A stretch of DNA of 64,000 bases. Origin: Protaetiibacter mangrovi. Lineage in GTDB: Bacteria > Actinomycetota > Actinomycetes > Actinomycetales > Microbacteriaceae. Positions 7,752 to 16,293 of this stretch are shown piece after piece. The notes under the pieces were generated by a model. The model saw nothing but the letters and a program-made list of their open reading frames with translations. It was not told the origin of the DNA and did not search any database. Where the stretch lies: the NCBI RefSeq assembly GCF_024752305.1, contig NZ_JANTHX010000008.1, positions 72,825 through 136,824 on the forward strand. Reading direction: 5' to 3'. The position numbers and the translations under genes are program-made. Position 1 is the stretch's first letter, and each line of letters opens with the position of its first letter.

Positions 7752-9101
7752 TTATTCTCCTCCGACGGCGATGGTCAGCGCTCGGTCGAGGTCGTACAGG
7801 ATGTCGTCCGGGTCCTCGATTCCGACCGAGATGCGCACGAGGCCCGGCAGCACGCCCGCGTCGAGCAGCTGCTGCCCGGTGAGCTGCGCGTGCGTCGTCG
7901 ACGCCGGGTGGATCACGAGGGTCTTCGCGTCGCCGATGTTGGCGAGGTGGCTCGCGAGCTCCACCGACTCGATGAAGGTCTGGCCGACCGAGCGCGAGTC
8001 GCGGGTCGCCGAGCCCTTCACCCCGAAGCTGAACACCGCGCCGGGGCCCTTCGGGAAGTAGCGCTGTGCGCGCTCGTGATGCGGATGCGAGGGCAGGCCC
8101 GCCCAGTTCACGAACTCGACGCGCGGGTCGGCCGCGAGGAACTCGGCCACGGTGCGGGCGTTGTCGACGTGCGCCTGCATGCGGAACGGCAGCGTCTCGA
8201 CACCCTGCGCGAGCAGGAACGCCGAATGCGGGGCGAGCACCGGGCCGATGTCGCGCAGCTGCTCGGCGCGCAGCCGCGTGAGGAAGGCGTACTCGCCGAA
8301 GTTGCCGTGCCAGTTGAGGCCGCCGTAGTGGGGCACCTCCGCATCGAACAGCGGGAAGCGCTCGTTCGCCCAGTGGAAGCGGCCGGACTCCACCACGACA
8401 CCGCCGAGGGTGGTGCCGTGACCGCCGAGGAACTTGGTGGCCGAGTGGATCACGACATCCGCACCCCACTCGATCGGCCGGTTGAGGTAGGGGGTGGCCA
8501 CGGTCGAGTCGACGATGAGCGGCAGGTGGTGCGCGTGCGCCACCTCGGCGAGGCCCTCGAGGTCGGCGATGTCTCCCGAGGGGTTGGTGATCGACTCGAC
8601 GAAGATCAGCTTCGTCTTCTCTGTGATCGCGGCCGCGTAGTCGGCCGGGTCGGTGCCGGTGACGAAGGTGGTGTCGACCCCGAAACGGCGCAGCGTCACG
8701 TCGAGCTGGGTGACCGAGCCGCCGTAGAGGCTCGACGCCGACACGATGTGGTCGCCGGCGCCCGCGAGGGAGGCGAAGGTGATGAACTCGGCCGAGAGCC
8801 CGGACGCCGTGGCGACGGCCCCGAGGCCGCCCTCGAGCGAGGCGATGCGCTCCTCAAAGGAGGCGACGGTCGGGTTCGCGAGGCGCGAGTAGATGTTGCC
8901 GTACTTCTGCAGCGCGAAGCGGGCCGCGGCATCCGCGGTGTCGTCGAACACGAACGCGCTCGACTGGTAGATCGGCAGGGCGCGGGCGCCGTGCACGGCG
9001 TCGGGGATGTTGCCGGCGTGGATCGCGCGGGTGCGGAAACCCCAGGCGTGGTCGGAGCCGTGGACGGGTGCGGCGGGCTGATCGGCGGCGCTGTCTGGCA
9101 T
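7752..9101 (-). CDS. metY: O-acetylhomoserine aminocarboxypropyltransferase (sulfhydrylase)
   Basis: A 449-residue PLP enzyme of the Cys/Met metabolism family, full length. It makes homocysteine from O-acetylhomoserine and sulfide in direct-sulfhydrylation methionine synthesis. The PLP lysine is Lys223 in HSATKFLGGHGTT. Other family motifs are YSRLANPTVASFEERIASLEGG (substrate and PLP contact) and VDSTVATPYL. The ATG is set by a TAGCCT box six bases upstream. It is followed at four bases by the CoA-binding protein gene. MetX was not seen nearby. Confidence 0.95.
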   Translation of the reverse strand: MPDSAADQPAAPVHGSDHAWGFRTRAIHAGNIPDAVHGARALPIYQSSAFVFDDTADAAARFALQKYGNIYSRLANPTVASFEERIASLEGGLGAVATASGLSAEFITFASLAGAGDHIVSASSLYGGSVTQLDVTLRRFGVDTTFVTGTDPADYAAAITEKTKLIFVESITNPSGDIADLEGLAEVAHAHHLPLIVDSTVATPYLNRPIEWGADVVIHSATKFLGGHGTTLGGVVVESGRFHWANERFPLFDAEVPHYGGLNWHGNFGEYAFLTRLRAEQLRDIGPVLAPHSAFLLAQGVETLPFRMQAHVDNARTVAEFLAADPRVEFVNWAGLPSHPHHERAQRYFPKGPGAVFSFGVKGSATRDSRSVGQTFIESVELASHLANIGDAKTLVIHPASTTHAQLTGQQLLDAGVLPGLVRISVGIEDPDDILYDLDRALTIAVGGE

Positions 9102-9107
9102 CCGTTC

Positions 9108-9113
9108 AGGCTA
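9108..9113 (-). promoter_or_regulatory. -10 box TAGCCT, leaderless start of metY
   Basis: On the minus strand TAGCCT ends six bases before the ATG at 9101, and no Shine-Dalgarno sequence is present. Confidence 0.5.
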
Positions 9114-9153
9114 CCGGCGGGCCGGGAGTGTTGCGGTGTGTTGCGGCCCCGCC

Positions 9154-10764
9154 TCAGATCCAGCTGCGGAACCAGTAGTGCGCCCGCATGTAGAGCTCGG
9201 AGACGGGTTCGCCGGTCCACATCGGCCAGAAGAACACCGAGGCGAGCGCCGCGAGCGCGAGGTAGACGCCGACGGTCGTGAGCCCGGCGACGCGGCGCGG
9301 CTCCGGATCGGAGCGCGAGCCCGCGACGGCGGCGAGCGCGGCGGTCAGGGCGAGCACCAGATAGGGCTCGAAGGCGATCGTGTAGAACTGGAAGACCGTG
9401 CGGTTCAGGTAGAGCAGCCACGGCAGGTACCCCGCTGCGACCCCGGTCAGGATGAAGGCGTCGCGCCACACCCGCCGGCCGCGTCGCACCCCGCGCACGA
9501 CCCGCACCGCGAGGAAGACGAGCGCCGCCGTGCCGCCCCACCAGATGAGCGGGTTGGCGAGGTCGAGGATCGCCGCGACCTGGCCGCCGCCGAGGTTCTC
9601 GTAGTACATGCTCGTCGGCCGCACGAGGAACAGCCAGGTGAGCGGGTTCGCCTGGTAGTTGTGCGGGGTCGACAGCCCGGCGTTGAAGTCGTAGATCGCC
9701 ACCTGGTAGTGCCACCAGTTCTGCAGGGCGGTCGGCACCCAGGCGAGCGGGCCCGTCCACGCGGTGCCGCCGCCGCTCTCGACCCAGTGCCGGTAGTAGC
9801 CCCCGTCGCTCGCGAACCAGCCCCACCAGCTCGTCAGGTAGACGACGAGCGCGAGGGGCACGAGCAGCACGAAGTCCACCGGCCCCTGGCGGAGCGCGGC
9901 GCCGGCGCCCCACTGCTCGATCCCGGCGCGCCTGCGCATCAGCGCATCCGACACGACCGTGTAGACGCCGAACACCGCGAGGAAGAAGAAGCCGTTCCAC
10001 TTCACGCTCGCGGCGCAGCCGAAGGCGAGGGATGCCGCGAGCAGCCACGGGCGCCACCACAGCACCGGCCCCCAGGCGGTCGGCGGCCCGGCGGCGAGCC
10101 GCGCGCGGAGGCGGCGGCTCGCCCAGCCGCGGTCGAGCAGCACGAAGTAGGCGCCGAGCAGCGCGAAGAACGCGATGCCGGTGTCGAGCAGCGACACCCT
10201 GCTCATGACGATGGCGTTGCCGTCGATCGCCATCAGGCCGCCCGCGACCACCACGAGGGTGGTCGAGGCGAACAGCCTCCGGGCGACGAGCATGGTGAGC
10301 GCGACGAGCAGGATGCCGACCACCGCGATCCCGATGCGCCAGCCGAAGGCGCTGTCGGTGCCGAAGGCCGCCATCCCGGCGCCGATGATCCACTTGCCGA
10401 GCGGGGGATGCACCACGAAGGAGCCGTCGGAGAGGTAGACGTCGGGGTCGCCGCCCGCGAACGACGCGTTCGCGTCGTCGGGCCAGCGCGCCTCGTAGCC
10501 GAGGTGCGAGAGCGTGTACGCGTCCTTCACGTAGTACGTCTCGTCGAAGACGAGCTGGTGCGGCTGGTCGAGACCGATCAGGCGGGTCGCGGCGGCCACC
10601 GCGAGCACGACGGCGGGGGCGCCCCCGTCCCAGGCGCGGCGGAGGCGGGGGTCGCCCATCCAGCGCCGCCACGCCTCGTCGAGCCGTGAGCCGGTGCGCT
10701 CGTGAGGCGGCGGGCCGTCCGGGCCGTGGACGGCGCGCTCGAACTCGGCCGCGCGCTCATCCAT
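9154..10764 (-). CDS. pmt: Protein O-mannosyltransferase (PMT family)
   Basis: A 536-residue integral membrane GT-C glycosyltransferase that moves mannose from polyprenyl-phosphate-mannose to exported proteins. After a cytoplasmic N-terminus comes the first helix (AVVLAVAAATRLIGL), then the catalytic Asp-Glu pair of the first outer loop (Asp74-Glu75 in LVFDETYYVKD). Another loop has VHPPLGKWIIG, typical of bacterial PMTs. About ten more hydrophobic segments follow, ending HYWFRSWI. The ATG at 10764 is placed by a -10 box six bases upstream. It is divergent from rsmI, a neighbourhood common in actinobacteria; the repeat-rich gap between them is described separately. Confidence 0.93.
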   Translation of the reverse strand: MDERAAEFERAVHGPDGPPPHERTGSRLDEAWRRWMGDPRLRRAWDGGAPAVVLAVAAATRLIGLDQPHQLVFDETYYVKDAYTLSHLGYEARWPDDANASFAGGDPDVYLSDGSFVVHPPLGKWIIGAGMAAFGTDSAFGWRIGIAVVGILLVALTMLVARRLFASTTLVVVAGGLMAIDGNAIVMSRVSLLDTGIAFFALLGAYFVLLDRGWASRRLRARLAAGPPTAWGPVLWWRPWLLAASLAFGCAASVKWNGFFFLAVFGVYTVVSDALMRRRAGIEQWGAGAALRQGPVDFVLLVPLALVVYLTSWWGWFASDGGYYRHWVESGGGTAWTGPLAWVPTALQNWWHYQVAIYDFNAGLSTPHNYQANPLTWLFLVRPTSMYYENLGGGQVAAILDLANPLIWWGGTAALVFLAVRVVRGVRRGRRVWRDAFILTGVAAGYLPWLLYLNRTVFQFYTIAFEPYLVLALTAALAAVAGSRSDPEPRRVAGLTTVGVYLALAALASVFFWPMWTGEPVSELYMRAHYWFRSWI

Positions 10765-10770
10765 GCCCGC

Positions 10771-10776
10771 ATCGTA
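10771..10776 (-). promoter_or_regulatory. -10 box TACGAT, leaderless start of pmt
   Basis: On the minus strand TACGAT ends six bases before the ATG at 10764. Confidence 0.5.
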
Positions 10777-10819
10777 TCCGCGCCGCCGCCGTCGATCCTG
10801 AGCGGGAGAGGCGGCCGCG

Positions 10820-10948
10820 TGCAGAAATGCAGGAGCCCCCCTCAGAAATGCAGGAGATCCCCGGATGCCGCGCCGGATATCCGGGTTCGGCGGGTTCCGC
10901 GGGGCCGGATCTCCTGCATTTCTGCACCAGGCATCCTGCATTTCTGCA
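10820..10948. repeat. Four-copy nested inverted repeat between pmt and rsmI
   Basis: Two forward copies of a unit containing CAGAAATGCAGGA (10820-10835 and 10842-10860) face two inverted copies TCCTGCATTTCTG (10907-10926 and 10934-10948). The inner pair share a perfect 18-bp arm, CAGAAATGCAGGAGATCC. The space between them holds the perfect 12-bp palindrome CCGGATATCCGG (10873-10884). RNA from either strand could fold into a long hairpin. It could be a REP/REPIN-type element or a regulatory region for the divergent genes. Confidence 0.75.
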
Positions 10949-10969
10949 GCGGGGGAGGGGGTGGTGCGG

Positions 10970-11830
10970 ATGGCGCGGCAGGATGAGGGGGTGATCATCC
11001 TCGCGGCGACGCCCATCGGCAACCTCGGCGACGCCTCGCGGCGGCTCGTCGAGGCGCTCGAGAACGCGGAGGTCGTCGCCGCCGAGGACACCCGCACCAC
11101 CGTGCAGCTGCTCCGGGCTCTCGGCATCGAGAACCGCCCGCGGCTCATCGCGCTGCACGAGCACAACGAGTCGGCGAAGGCCGCCGAACTGGTCGAGCTC
11201 GCGCGCGACGGCGACCTGCTCGTGCTCTCGGACGCCGGCATGCCGACCGTCTCCGACCCCGGCTTCCCGCTCGTCGCGGCGGCGGCGGATGCGGGGGTCG
11301 CCGTCACCGCGATCCCCGGCCCGTCCGCGGTGCTGACCGCGCTCGCCGTGTCGGGCCTGCCGACCGACCGCTTCTGCTTCGAGGGCTTCCTGCCGCGCAA
11401 GGGCCGCCTCGCGGCGCTCCGCGCACTCGCGACCGAACCCCGCACCCTCGTCTTCTTCGAGTCGCCGCACCGTGTCGCCGACGCGCTCGCCGACCTCGCG
11501 GCCGCGTTCGGACCGGAGCGCCGCGGCGCCGTGTGCCGCGAGCTGACCAAGCTGCACGAGGAGGTCGCGCGCGGCACCCTCGCCGAGCTCGCCGAGCGCT
11601 ACGCCGACGGCACCCGCGGCGAGCTCGTGCTGGTGGTCGCCGGCGCCGCGCCCGCCACCGCCTCCTTCGACGACGCGCTCGCCCAGGTGCACGCGCTCAC
11701 CGCATCCGGAACCCGCCTGAAGGAGGCGACCGCCGAGGTCGCCGAGGCGACCGGTCTCAGCCGTCGCGAGCTCTACGAGGCGGCGCTCGGCTCGCGCCGA
11801 CCGCCGTCACACGAGAAGCGCCCCAACTAG
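10970..11830 (+). CDS. rsmI: 16S rRNA 2'-O-ribose C1402 methyltransferase
   Basis: A 286-residue member of the tetrapyrrole methylase fold. RsmI methylates the 2'-OH of C1402 in the decoding centre using SAM. Family motifs: IILAATPIGNLGD at the N-terminus, VVAAEDTRTT, LVLSDAGMPTVSDPG (SAM site), IPGPSAVLTALAVSGLPTD and FEGFLPRKGR, then a C-terminal domain. The ATG at 10970 has a purine run (GGGGAGGGG) nine bases upstream; longer in-frame starts would reach into the repeat and lack conserved residues. It is followed by metG, whose start lies just beyond the stop codon. Confidence 0.94.
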   Translation: MARQDEGVIILAATPIGNLGDASRRLVEALENAEVVAAEDTRTTVQLLRALGIENRPRLIALHEHNESAKAAELVELARDGDLLVLSDAGMPTVSDPGFPLVAAAADAGVAVTAIPGPSAVLTALAVSGLPTDRFCFEGFLPRKGRLAALRALATEPRTLVFFESPHRVADALADLAAAFGPERRGAVCRELTKLHEEVARGTLAELAERYADGTRGELVLVVAGAAPATASFDDALAQVHALTASGTRLKEATAEVAEATGLSRRELYEAALGSRRPPSHEKRPN

Positions 11831-11833
11831 ACT
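11828..11833 (+). promoter_or_regulatory. -10 box TAGACT in the rsmI stop codon, leaderless start of metG
   Basis: TAGACT overlaps the rsmI TAG and ends seven bases before the ATG at 11841. metG may thus be transcribed on its own as well as by read-through. Confidence 0.45.
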
Positions 11834-11840
11834 CGTGCGC

Positions 11841-13442
11841 ATGCCGTCCGGCGAGAGCTTCTACATCACGACCCCGATCTTCTACGTCAACGACGTGCCC
11901 CACATCGGGCACGCCTACACGGAGGTCGCGGCCGATGTGCTCGCCCGCTGGCACCGTCAGGCGGGCGACGACACCTGGCTGCTCACCGGGACCGACGAGC
12001 ACGGCCAGAAGATCCTGCGCACCGCCGTGGCGAACGGCGTCGAGCCCAAGGAGTGGGCGGACCGCCTCGTCGACTCCGCGTGGAAGCCGCTGCTCGAGAC
12101 GATCGACATCGCCAACGACGACTTCATCCGCACCACCGAGGCCCGCCACGAGGACGCGGTCGCGGTGTTCCTGCAGAAGCTGCACGACGACGGGTTCATC
12201 TACTCGGGCGAGTACGAGGGCTACTACTGCGTCGGCTGCGAGGAGTACAAGCAGCTCGACGACCTCGAGCTCACCGAGGTCGGCGACTACGCGGGGCAGC
12301 TGGTGTGCCGCATCCACTCCCGCCCGGTCGAGATCCTGCGCGAGAAGAACTACTTCTTCAAGATGAGCGAGTTCCAGGACGCGCTGCTCGACCTGTACGA
12401 GACGCAGCCCGACTTCGTGCAGCCGGAGAGCGTGCGCAACGAGATCATCCAGTTCGTGCGGCAGGGGCTCTCGGATCTGTCGATCTCGCGGTCGAGCTTC
12501 GACTGGGGCATCAAGGTGCCGTGGGACGAGTCGCACGTCGTCTACGTGTGGTTCGACGCCCTGCTGAACTACGCCACCGCGGTCGGCTACGGCGCCGACG
12601 ACGAGCGGTTCGCGCGCCGCTGGCCCGCCTACCACCTGGTCGGCAAGGACATCGCCCGCTTCCACGCCGTCATCTGGCCGGCCATGCTGATGGCCGCCGG
12701 TCTCCCGGTGCCGCACAAGGTGTTCGGCCACGGCTGGCTGCTGGTCGGCGGCGAGAAGATGTCGAAGTCGAAGCTCACCGGCATCGCCCCGCAGCAGATC
12801 ACCGACACCTTCGGCTCGGATGCGTTCCGCTACTACTTCCTGCGTGCCATCACCTTCGGCCAGGACGGCTCGTTCAGCTGGGAGGACCTGTCGGCCCGCT
12901 ACCAGGCCGAGCTCGCGAACGGCTTCGGCAACCTCGCCTCGCGGGTGGTCGCGATGGTCGACCGCTACTACGACGGGGTGCTGCCCGCCCCCGCGGAGTA
13001 CGCGGATGCCGACCTGGCGGTGCAGGCGACGGTCGCGAAGGCCGCCGCCGATGCCGACGCCGCGATCGAGCGCTTCGCGATCAACGAGGCCATCGCCGCG
13101 ATCTGGACGATCGTCGACGAGCTGAACGGCTACGTCACCGCGCAGGAGCCGTGGGTGCTCGCGAAGGACGAGGCGCAGCGCGCCCGCCTCGGCACCGTGC
13201 TCTACACGGCATCCGAGGGTCTGCGGGCGCTCGCGGTGCTGCTCGCGCCGATCGTGCCGAAGGCGACCGCGAAGCTGTGGACGGCGCTCGGTGCGGAGGA
13301 CGCGCTCGGTCCGCTGGCCGAGCAGCGCATCCGCGAGGCCGGCGCCTGGGGCGCGCTGCCCGCGGGCTCGACGGTGCGCGCGCTCGAGGCGCTGTTCCCG
13401 CGGATCGAGGAGCCGGCGACGGCGGATTCGGGAGCCGCGTGA
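11841..13442 (+). CDS. metG: Methionine--tRNA ligase
   Basis: A 533-residue class I aminoacyl-tRNA synthetase. The HIGH motif is in FYVNDVPHIGHAYTEV near the N-terminus and the KMSKS motif in GGEKMSKSKLTG. The zinc-knuckle region is partial: CVGC (about residue 135) pairs with a single later CRIH instead of a second CxxC. There is no C-terminal tRNA-binding EMAP domain, as usual in actinobacteria. The ATG at 11841 is preferred over a GTG six bases earlier because of its spacing from the TAGACT box. The stop overlaps the tatD GTG (GTGA). Confidence 0.95.
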   Translation: MPSGESFYITTPIFYVNDVPHIGHAYTEVAADVLARWHRQAGDDTWLLTGTDEHGQKILRTAVANGVEPKEWADRLVDSAWKPLLETIDIANDDFIRTTEARHEDAVAVFLQKLHDDGFIYSGEYEGYYCVGCEEYKQLDDLELTEVGDYAGQLVCRIHSRPVEILREKNYFFKMSEFQDALLDLYETQPDFVQPESVRNEIIQFVRQGLSDLSISRSSFDWGIKVPWDESHVVYVWFDALLNYATAVGYGADDERFARRWPAYHLVGKDIARFHAVIWPAMLMAAGLPVPHKVFGHGWLLVGGEKMSKSKLTGIAPQQITDTFGSDAFRYYFLRAITFGQDGSFSWEDLSARYQAELANGFGNLASRVVAMVDRYYDGVLPAPAEYADADLAVQATVAKAAADADAAIERFAINEAIAAIWTIVDELNGYVTAQEPWVLAKDEAQRARLGTVLYTASEGLRALAVLLAPIVPKATAKLWTALGAEDALGPLAEQRIREAGAWGALPAGSTVRALEALFPRIEEPATADSGAA

Positions 13443-14404
13443 CGGACGCGTTCCTGCGAGCGAGGGAGGCCCCGGACGGGCCGCCCCGGGACTACCCGCC
13501 CCTGCCCGAGGCGCTCGTGGTGCCCGTCTACGACAACCACACCCACCTGGAGATCGCCGACTCCGGCGAGCCCCTCGACTACCGGGAGCACCTCGACCGC
13601 GCCTCGAGCGTCGGGGTGAAGGGCGTCGTGCAGGTCGGCACCGACCTCGCGACCTCCCGCTGGAGCGCCGAGGTCGCGGCCGTCGAGCCGCGCGTGCTCG
13701 CGGCCGTGGCGCTGCATCCGAACGACACCCCCGAGCTGCTCGCCCGCGGCCTGCTCGACCAGCACCTGGCCGGCATCGACGAGCTCGCCACCCGCCCCCG
13801 GGTGCGGGCGATCGGCGAGACCGGCCTCGACTTCTTCCGCACCGACGAGTCGGGGCGCGACGCGCAGTTCCGCTCCTTCGAGGCGCACATCGACATGGCG
13901 AAGCGGCACGGGCTGGCCCTGCAGATCCACGACCGCGACGCGCATCGCGAGGTCGTCGAGACCCTCGACCGGCTCGGGGCGCCGGAGCGCGTCGTGTTCC
14001 ACTGCTTCTCGGGCGATGCCGAGTTCGCGCGGCTCGTGGCCGAGCGCGGCTGGTACCTCTCCTTCGCCGGCACCGTCACCTTCAAGAACGCACAGAACCT
14101 GCGGGACGCGCTCGAGGTGATCCCGCGCTCGCGCATCCTCATCGAGACGGATGCGCCGTACCTGACCCCGACGCCCTTCCGCGGGCGGCCGAACGCGCCG
14201 TACCTCATCCCGCACACCCTGCGCGCGATGGCGGCGCACCTCGGCACCGACGCGTCGATGCTCGCCGCGCAGATCTCCTCCACCACCGAGGAGGTCTACG
14301 GCCACTGGGACGACGAGCCCGTCGACGCCCCCCGCGGCCCCTTCGACGCCCAGGTGGTCGAGGAGCGCCGTGCGGAGCACGACGCGTCTCGAGACCACAC
14401 ATGA
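13439..14404 (+). CDS. tatD: TatD family metal-dependent hydrolase/DNase
   Basis: A 321-residue TIM-barrel metal hydrolase. Metal ligands are visible in NHTHLEIAD (HxH), the glutamate of AIGETGLDFF, LQIHDRDAH, VFHCFSG and ETDAPYL. TatD proteins are 3'-5' exonucleases or D-aminoacyl-tRNA deacylases. The GTG start overlaps the metG stop by four bases, and the stop overlaps the rsmA start (ATGA), so metG-tatD-rsmA form the conserved actinobacterial operon. The last 16 codons are encoded by a REP-like element (14353-14399) and form a non-conserved tail rich in E, R and D. Confidence 0.93.
   Translation: MTDAFLRAREAPDGPPRDYPPLPEALVVPVYDNHTHLEIADSGEPLDYREHLDRASSVGVKGVVQVGTDLATSRWSAEVAAVEPRVLAAVALHPNDTPELLARGLLDQHLAGIDELATRPRVRAIGETGLDFFRTDESGRDAQFRSFEAHIDMAKRHGLALQIHDRDAHREVVETLDRLGAPERVVFHCFSGDAEFARLVAERGWYLSFAGTVTFKNAQNLRDALEVIPRSRILIETDAPYLTPTPFRGRPNAPYLIPHTLRAMAAHLGTDASMLAAQISSTTEEVYGHWDDEPVDAPRGPFDAQVVEERRAEHDASRDHT
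14353..14399. repeat. REP-like palindrome forming the tatD 3' end
   Basis: The sequence opens GGTGGTCGAGGAGCGCC and closes CGCGTCTCGAGACCACA, an imperfect inverted repeat. Nearly the same element occurs inside the ABC-F gene at 17841-17887. Confidence 0.6.
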
Positions 14405-15234
14405 GCGCGCTCCTCGGACCCGCCGAGATCCGCGACCTCGCCGACGCCCTCGACCTGCAGCCCACCAAGAAGCTCGGCCAGAACTTCGTCGTCGACGGCA
14501 ACACCGTGCGCAAGATCGTGCGCAGCGCCGAGGTGGTGCCGGGGGAGCACGTCGTCGAGGTCGGCCCCGGGCTCGGCTCGCTCACCCTCGGCCTGCTCGA
14601 GGCGGGCGCGCGGGTCACCGCGATCGAGATCGACAGGCGACTCGCCGCCCAGCTGCCGGCCACCGTCGAGGCGATGCAGCCGGGCGCGCCGCTCGAGGTC
14701 GTCACGGCCGACGCGCTGCGCGTCGAGGCCGTCGCCGGCGACCCGACGGCGCTCGTCGCCAACCTGCCCTACAACGTCTCGGTCCCCGTGCTGCTGCACC
14801 TGCTGCACGTCGTTCCGAGCCTCACGAGCGCCCTCGTCATGGTGCAGGCCGAGGTCGGGCACCGTCTCGCCGCCGGCCCGGGCTCCCGCGTCTACGGCTC
14901 GCCGAGTGTCAAGGCGTCGTGGTACGGCGACTGGTCGATCGCGGGCACCATCAGCCGGCAGGTGTTCTGGCCGGTGCCCAACGTCGACTCCGTGCTCGTG
15001 CGGTTCCGCCGCGGCGAGCTGCCGGGCACCGACGAGCAGCGCGAGGCCGTCTTCGCCCTCGTCGACGCCGCCTTCGGGCAGCGCCGCAAGATGCTCCGTC
15101 AGGCGCTCGCGGATGCGCTGGGCGGTTCGGCGGCCGCATCCGCCACGCTCGAGGTGGCCGGTGTCGACCCCACCGCGCGGGGCGAGCAGTTGACGGTCGC
15201 CGACTACCTCCGGGTGGCGCTCGCCCGCGGGTGA
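14401..15234 (+). CDS. rsmA: 16S rRNA dimethyladenosine transferase (A1518/A1519)
   Basis: A 277-residue SAM-dependent methyltransferase (KsgA/Dim1 family). It dimethylates two adjacent adenosines near the 3' end of 16S rRNA during 30S maturation. Motifs: PTKKLGQNFVVD at the N-terminus, VVEVGPGLGSLTLGLLEAG (SAM motif I), the acidic VTAIEIDRRLA and the catalytic NLPYNVSVP. The ATG overlaps the tatD stop by four bases. ispE follows after 32 bases with its own apparent promoter. Confidence 0.96.
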   Translation: MSALLGPAEIRDLADALDLQPTKKLGQNFVVDGNTVRKIVRSAEVVPGEHVVEVGPGLGSLTLGLLEAGARVTAIEIDRRLAAQLPATVEAMQPGAPLEVVTADALRVEAVAGDPTALVANLPYNVSVPVLLHLLHVVPSLTSALVMVQAEVGHRLAAGPGSRVYGSPSVKASWYGDWSIAGTISRQVFWPVPNVDSVLVRFRRGELPGTDEQREAVFALVDAAFGQRRKMLRQALADALGGSAAASATLEVAGVDPTARGEQLTVADYLRVALARG

Positions 15235-15254
15235 ACGATGCGTTCCACCTCCCC

Positions 15255-15260
15255 TAGGGT
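15255..15260 (+). promoter_or_regulatory. -10 box TAGGGT upstream of ispE
   Basis: TAGGGT ends six bases before the ATG at 15267. The six spacer bases (GGAGGA) could alternatively act as a Shine-Dalgarno sequence if transcription starts further upstream. Confidence 0.4.
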
Positions 15261-15266
15261 GGAGGA

Positions 15267-16199
15267 ATGACCACCTCCGGACGCGCCTCGGTGCACGTCA
15301 AGGCGCCGGGGAAGATCAACGTCTTCCTGAAGGTGGGGGCCATCGACGACACCGGATATCACGATGTCGCGATCGCCTACCAGGCGGTCTCGCTCTACGA
15401 GGACGTGCGCGCGACCCTCGCCGACGACTTCTCGGTCGAGGTCACCGGTTCGGTCGAGCTCTCGCGGGTGCCGCTCGACGGCGGCAACATCGCGATCAAG
15501 GCCGCGCGCCTGCTCGCGGCGCGCACCGGCCATGCGGGCGGTGTGCACATCCGCATCGAGAAGCACGTGCCCGTGACGGGCGGCATGGGCGGCGGGTCGG
15601 CGGACGCCGCGGCCACCCTGGTCGCGTGCGACGCCCTGTGGGGCACCGAGCTGCCGCGCGACGAGATGCTCGAGCTCGCCCGCAAGCTCGGCGCCGACGT
15701 GCCGTTCGCGTTCACCGGCGGAACCGCGATCGGCACCGGGCGCGGCGACGAGCTCTCGCCCGCGCTCGCGCAGGGCACCTTCCACTGGGTGCTCGCCCTC
15801 GCCGACTTCGGGCTCTCGACCCCGGCCGTCTACGCCGAGCTCGACGAGCACCGGCGCCGGCACGCCCTCGACATCTTCCCCGCCGATCCGCGGCCCTCGG
15901 TCGATGCCGCCGTGCTGCACGCCCTGCGCGCGGGCGACCCGCACATGCTCGCCGAGGCCCTGCACAACGACCTGCAGGCGCCCGCCCTGCACCTCGAGCC
16001 CTCGCTCGCCGACGTGCTCGAGCTGGGGGAGCAGAACGGCGCGCTCGCCGGCATCGTGTCGGGCTCCGGCCCGACGGTCGCCTTCCTCACGGCGGATGTC
16101 GACTCGGCGCTCGAACTGCAGGTCGCCCTCTCGGCGTCCCGGCTCAACGTCGTGCGCGCCACCGGTCCCGTGCACGGCGCCCGCATCGTCGGAGACTGA
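15267..16199 (+). CDS. ispE: 4-diphosphocytidyl-2-C-methyl-D-erythritol kinase
   Basis: A 310-residue GHMP kinase that phosphorylates CDP-ME in the non-mevalonate (MEP) isoprenoid pathway. Motif 1 is [13 protein letters not shown] with the catalytic lysine; motif 2, the ATP-binding glycine loop, is [15 protein letters not shown]; motif 3 is [13 protein letters not shown]. Its place after rsmA is the usual actinobacterial arrangement. Confidence 0.95.
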   Translation: MTTSGRASVHVKAPGKINVFLKVGAIDDTGYHDVAIAYQAVSLYEDVRATLADDFSVEVTGSVELSRVPLDGGNIAIKAARLLAARTGHAGGVHIRIEKHVPVTGGMGGGSADAAATLVACDALWGTELPRDEMLELARKLGADVPFAFTGGTAIGTGRGDELSPALAQGTFHWVLALADFGLSTPAVYAELDEHRRRHALDIFPADPRPSVDAAVLHALRAGDPHMLAEALHNDLQAPALHLEPSLADVLELGEQNGALAGIVSGSGPTVAFLTADVDSALELQVALSASRLNVVRATGPVHGARIVGD

Positions 16200-16281
16200 A
16201 TCGTCTCCCCAGCTGTCCGCCGCCTGCGCCGCGATCGGGTACCGGCGTGGTCGCGCGGCGTCGACTGAGGCGCCGCCCGCC

Positions 16282-16287
16282 TAGGCT
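16282..16287 (+). promoter_or_regulatory. -10 box TAGGCT, leaderless start of the ABC-F gene
   Basis: TAGGCT ends six bases before the GTG at 16294, with no Shine-Dalgarno sequence. Confidence 0.5.
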
Positions 16288-16293
16288 CGTCGG

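Noticed and set aside
10820-10948. CRISPR-like array
   Set aside because: Units are in opposite orientations with unequal spacing, only four copies, and no cas gene is present.
10865-10969. Longer N-terminus for rsmI beginning at 10865
   Set aside because: It would translate the nested repeat into non-conserved sequence. The ATG at 10970 has a ribosome site and begins just before the conserved IILAATPIGNLGD.
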